DNA of 64,000 nucleotides from contig JBBHKE010002380.1 of the NCBI GenBank assembly GCA_037447655.1, positions 127,914 to 191,913 on the forward strand, written 5' to 3'. The stretch comes from Zygnema cylindricum (lineage: Eukaryota > Streptophyta > Zygnematophyceae > Zygnematales > Zygnemataceae). Positions within the stretch are counted from its first letter, which is position 1; the number at the start of each line of letters is the position of its first letter. Shown in pieces: positions 60,291-64,000 of the stretch. The notes under the pieces are model-generated. The model was not told where the DNA came from and ran no database searches. It worked only from the letters and a program-made list of their open reading frames with translations. A program made the translations under genes and the position numbers.

Positions 60291-60361
60291 AAGGTCGTAG
60301 AATGATTTTCCAGTCCCGTAGAATACGCCTCTAGACTACTGTAGAGGACAAAAAGAATGTT

Positions 60362-60530
60362 ACACCATAGTTCAAAAGTAGGTGAAAGTAGGCCCATACA
60401 ATATGCATACTGTATTTTAAACATATAATATGACCTTAAGACCCATATTGTATTTGGATCTATTCTGACCAATTAAAACATTCGGACCAAACAATTTAAT
60501 TTTCACCGTCAGATTCGGACGATCGGACGG
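60362..60530 (-). repeat. Dispersed repeat E, inverted copy
   Basis: AAGTAGGTGAAAGTAGGCCC, AATATGACCTTAAG, ATTAAAACATTCGGACCAA and TCAGATTCGGACGATCGGAC are the reverse of the 39,066-39,260 words in the same order. Confidence 0.7.
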
Positions 60531-60690
60531 TTAATATAATAATGAGATGGAAAACGTACGAAGTCGTACCACCAGGGCGTTTGAAACTGGTTCTACCTCC
60601 ATGGACCTTCAGTTAGACTGGTTTCCTACCAACTACAGTTACTTGTCAGCCAGAACTTAGATAACGCCCGCTGGAGAAACGTACGCTCGT

Positions 60691-60893
60691 GTATCGTTAT
60701 TACCGTCAAGGAATTATTACCATGGGGTTTATATTAGTGTTATCAACTTTAATTCAGTTCTGAATGACGTGGCTTCTTTCAAACCGTTCAAAATATGGCT
60801 GAAAAAGAAAAGGTAGTGTCGTTGGCACTATTTTAGGTTCGATGGTTAAAATTCAGAGGCACCGACGTAGTGTCATTGCCGCTAATAACGATG
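60691..60893. mobile_element. GTAC-family element, complete-length copy
   Basis: The left end is TATCGTTATTACCGTCAAGG and the right end GCCGCTAATAACGATG. The length is about 200 bases. The body matches 174-370 (TCAAGGAATTATT, 'gacgtggctt', 'aaccgtt'). The outer flank has decayed. Confidence 0.65.
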
Positions 60894-61422
60894 CAGTGTC
60901 CTTTTAACTTGTGAATGTCAGGTAGACGTCGGCCGGAAAACCATCCATGGATGACCTACAAAAGATTTTCAGGGCTGAATATAAGGTTATTTTGCATCCG
61001 TCCCTTTACCATTTTTGTCTTACTTTAAAATTGCATAGCAATGTGGCTTAAAATATTTTTCTCGTTGTTCTTTTGCCCGAATTAGGTCACTGTATTTTTC
61101 CAATAGCTACAGTCAACACTTAGTCGTCAAATCCTTCTTACTTCTACATAGATATGAGCGTTTTTGTTTTTCCTGCAAATATTTATTTAAAGGGACAGAC
61201 AGAAGTCACTGTGGGTGCTTTGTGGCTGGAATTGAGGTTAAGTTTCGTCCTCGTCACAAGGTTGAGACAGGCTCGGCAATCAGTGTCCCGGAAATCTTTA
61301 GCTGATGGTCCTTTTCCTGGTACAAAGTCAGGTAATTTGTACTACAGTGCGGAATTCCGTGCGTCATGAAGACGAGTTTCATTAAGTTATGGCTGTAGAG
61401 TTATCCTGAGTTCTTTTGTCCA

Positions 61423-64000
61423 ATGGCGTCGCCAGGTCCGACTGGCGTTCCTTTTGGAAACAAGAGAGGTGAGAGACAGAAGATGGGCAAGATTAAGAAG
61501 ACTTCTCCTGAGGTGAAGAAAACTGCTCAGAATACATGGCTCCAGCTCGATGACTTTAGATTTTTAGTTACCAGTGACAGCCAGACTGAGACCGTAGGTT
61601 CAGTCAAAAGACCAGGACATGCTCTGAAAGAAGCTGATATTAGCCAGGGAGGAGTTGCAGCAAAAATAGAAGTGCGTGACGAGGCCAGTCTGGTGAAACA
61701 AAGGATGTTTGAGCTTAGTAAAAAACCTCCTCCTTGGCAAGACACGTCTCATTCCACTTTTCAAGAGGAGTCTGTTTCTACTCAAAGTTTTGATCCCACA
61801 GAAACTTTGACTAGTATTACGTTCGACCCGCAACCAGAGAGCAGTTCCAGCTCAGCCTTCAAAGGGCTCCAAGGGGGGCATATCATCTCTGCGAAAACAT
61901 CTCAAGTCACGATTGTGAGCAATACTTCTGCTGAAGTCAATGATGACACCTACATTGGCGCTCATGGTAAAAGTCATCAACAAGGACATATTGGAGATTC
62001 TTCTAAACCTTCTAGTTCATCTCCCGTGCTTTCTTTTCCTTCTTATTTAGACTTTTCTTCTCCAGATGATTCCCCAGTTGCTTCACCATCCGATTCTTTG
62101 TCTCCCGTCTTCCTCCAAGTGCCCAGTGCAGAGCGCTTGCCGGAAGATTCTTCGCATGAAGTCTGGACAGAGATTTCTTTGCTCCCACAGGCCGCTGTTG
62201 TGATGCCTCCTCCAGTAGACGGTAAACAATTTCCTCTTAAGCCCTCCTGGCAGTTCTGTTGTTATAGAGTTAACAGAGTTAGGCTTTGCCTGAAGAGGCG
62301 GAGCCGTCCTTGTTTTCATGTGGAGGGGCTCATTGTGCATTTTTTTGGCCGTTTTATAGTGTGGAAGGTAGGATATACGTAGTAACTGGCAAAGCGAACA
62401 TGAAAGCTGACTGGATTCGGGCTTTCCAACCTAATATGGTTTGGTAAAGCTGCCACTGATTTCTGTTGGGATGATTTGCTTGTGGTGTCTTGGTCAATTT
62501 GGAAGTTGAATAAATTTTCGTGTGCTTTTTTTTGGTTTTCGGTTTTCTTCCTTGATGTTTCAATTTGATGGTCTTCTGAAAATATGGCTAAGTTGGGCAG
62601 GGAGTATTGCCAGGTTTGTTTGCTCTTAACTCCAAATTAGGCCCCGGTGGGTATCTCTATTAAATCGGTTATACTACTAATAACAAGCTCTATGAGTCAT
62701 TGGGCGTCAAGAAAAACGCAGGCATCTAAATTGACCTGCATAGTGTAAGTAAAATTCACCAAGTAGACTGTAAATTTTTAGATCCAACTAGGAGCATTAG
62801 AAAAGCCCCAATAATTGTTCAGGTTCAAGTTGTCAATCAGGTGACAATCAAGTCACATTTAGCGAGTCAATCAAAGACGTTCTCTGATTCTCACAATCTG
62901 AACAAACCAAGCAATGTAGCCTTAGGGAGTTTTTAGACCCTTTGTCTATTTGCTTATAATGTAACACTCTTGCAGGGTATTGAGGTCCCATCTGTTTCTG
63001 GGAAAAGGTCACGTCGTTCAGAAAACTTAATACTACGTTCAGAAAACTTAATACTAGGATTTGATGTTTTTGCTGAAACAGCAGAATGGTGGGAGAATGA
63101 GGCGAAGAATTGGCGGTATGTGAGCCACTGGCGAAGGCAACTGATAAGCGTGGTAGTCTTTAGGATTCTTTGGGAGGATGAGGACCCTGAGTTTTTGGAG
63201 GAGCTCTGGCATATTCCAAAAGAAAACACTATAGGTTCTGAAGATGTGGAATCTGTGATGGAGAAAACAAAAAGCTATGAGCCTGAAGTAGAGCCAATAC
63301 TGCTGGGCTGTCAGTTGGAGGAGACACACTATAAAAAAGCTCCAGAGAGAGAAGAAAATAATTCAGCCTTGCAGGCTGAAGCTGATGATGAAGGTTTAGG
63401 AAGCTCTTCTATTGTTAGCACTGTTGATCAGTTTGTGGCGAACAATTTGAATAATCACATGGTTGAGGTACCTCACACTGGACCTGGTGAGGAAATGCAG
63501 CAAGCTAGTTGTAAGGAAATTCAGCCTGTTGAAGCCATTGTTGTAATGATAGAGGAGGCAGCAGTTCGTGAGGGAGACATAAACAGAGAAGCAGAAACAG
63601 GGCTTGTAGAAGAAGTGGAAGCTAGTAATATGGAAAGACAGCCTTCTGACGAAAGCTCGACTATAGTCGTTGAAATTGAATGCCCTTCTGAAATAGAGGT
63701 GAACAGAGTAACGGAGAAAGAATTGGGGGAACTAGGGGAAGATGTGCGAGGCGGTAACAACGAGGGAAAACAGCTTCGGAATGAGAACTTAGCAATATTG
63801 ACAGTAAGTGAGGGACTGAGTGGTAGAGCAGAGCATCAAGAACAAGTGGTAGTGCAGGACAATCACAAGGTAGGAGAATGTCTGAGTGAGAATTTGTATA
63901 TACTAGTGGAAGTTCAGAAGCTTGACCCAGGAGAGTCGGGCAAGTTAGCAGGAGGGACTGTGGTGGGAGATGGTGAACTGGAGGCCAGTCGAGGGGAAGT
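61423..64000 (+). CDS. Unrecognised acidic protein, two exons seen, 3' partial
   Basis: Exon 1 is 61,423-62,367 and exon 2 runs from 62,976 past the window end; both join in phase 0 (GTGGAAG|gtagga .. ttgcag|GGT), giving at least 656 residues. The ATG (CCAATGGCG) has a good context. Residues 1-30 are basic (MGKIKKTSPEVKKTAQ). The rest of exon 1 is Ser/Pro-rich and low complexity. Exon 2 opens with a duplicated heptad RSENLIL-RSENLIL, then a Trp-rich block (FAETAEWWENEAKNWRYVSH, WRRQLISVVVFRILWEDEDP) that is the only part that looks folded. A long Glu-rich region follows. I do not recognise the family. An earlier donor at 62,221 would not keep phase with exon 2. No signal peptide or TM segment is evident. 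Confidence 0.7.

Overview
The window looks like nuclear DNA from a land plant or a close algal relative (a streptophyte). The genes have many exons with short GT..AG introns. One gene is a plant-type malectin-like/LRR receptor kinase. Another is a LARP1 with the plant-style motifs between its La and DM15 regions. The intergenic DNA is full of small inverted-repeat elements and is rich in GTAC words. A third gene encodes an animal-like inward-rectifier (Kir) potassium channel. Arabidopsis-type flowering plants are not known for this family, so I favour a non-seed plant or charophyte alga over an angiosperm. The species cannot be fixed from the sequence alone.

Layout. 1-6.7 kb: repeat island with no recognisable gene. 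6.7-20.5 kb (+): an 18-exon malectin-like LRR receptor kinase whose reading phase is continuous across all exons (1022 residues). 20.5-26.2 kb: non-genic, with a decayed non-LTR reverse transcriptase and three copies of a T-rich repeat, two of them forming an inverted pair. 26.2-37.1 kb (-): Kir-like channel gene. Twelve exons are placed; the first transmembrane exon(s) and one exon of the cytoplasmic domain are not resolved. 37.1-42.2 kb: second repeat island plus a doubtful small minus-strand gene. 42.2-56.16 kb (-): a 15-exon LARP1 gene (about 1688 residues, phase continuous), with an AT-rich insertion in its last intron. 56.2-61.4 kb: third repeat island, sharing several repeats with the first two. 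61.4-64 kb (+): an unrecognised acidic protein gene that runs off the window.

The four main genes belong to unrelated processes: cell-surface signalling, potassium transport, control of mRNA translation and stability, and unknown. Nothing suggests they form a functional cluster. The repeats are mostly non-autonomous DNA elements. One family is flanked by the palindrome GTAC, one by TA (Stowaway-like) and one by TACTAA. Several copies sit inside introns of the kinase, Kir and LARP1 genes.

The observations I rate highest are the Kir-type channel in a plant-like genome, an isolated 72-base LRR exon inside an AT-rich insert in a LARP1 intron, and the GTAC-flanked element family. No tRNA, rRNA, CRISPR array or bacterial-type operon was seen.
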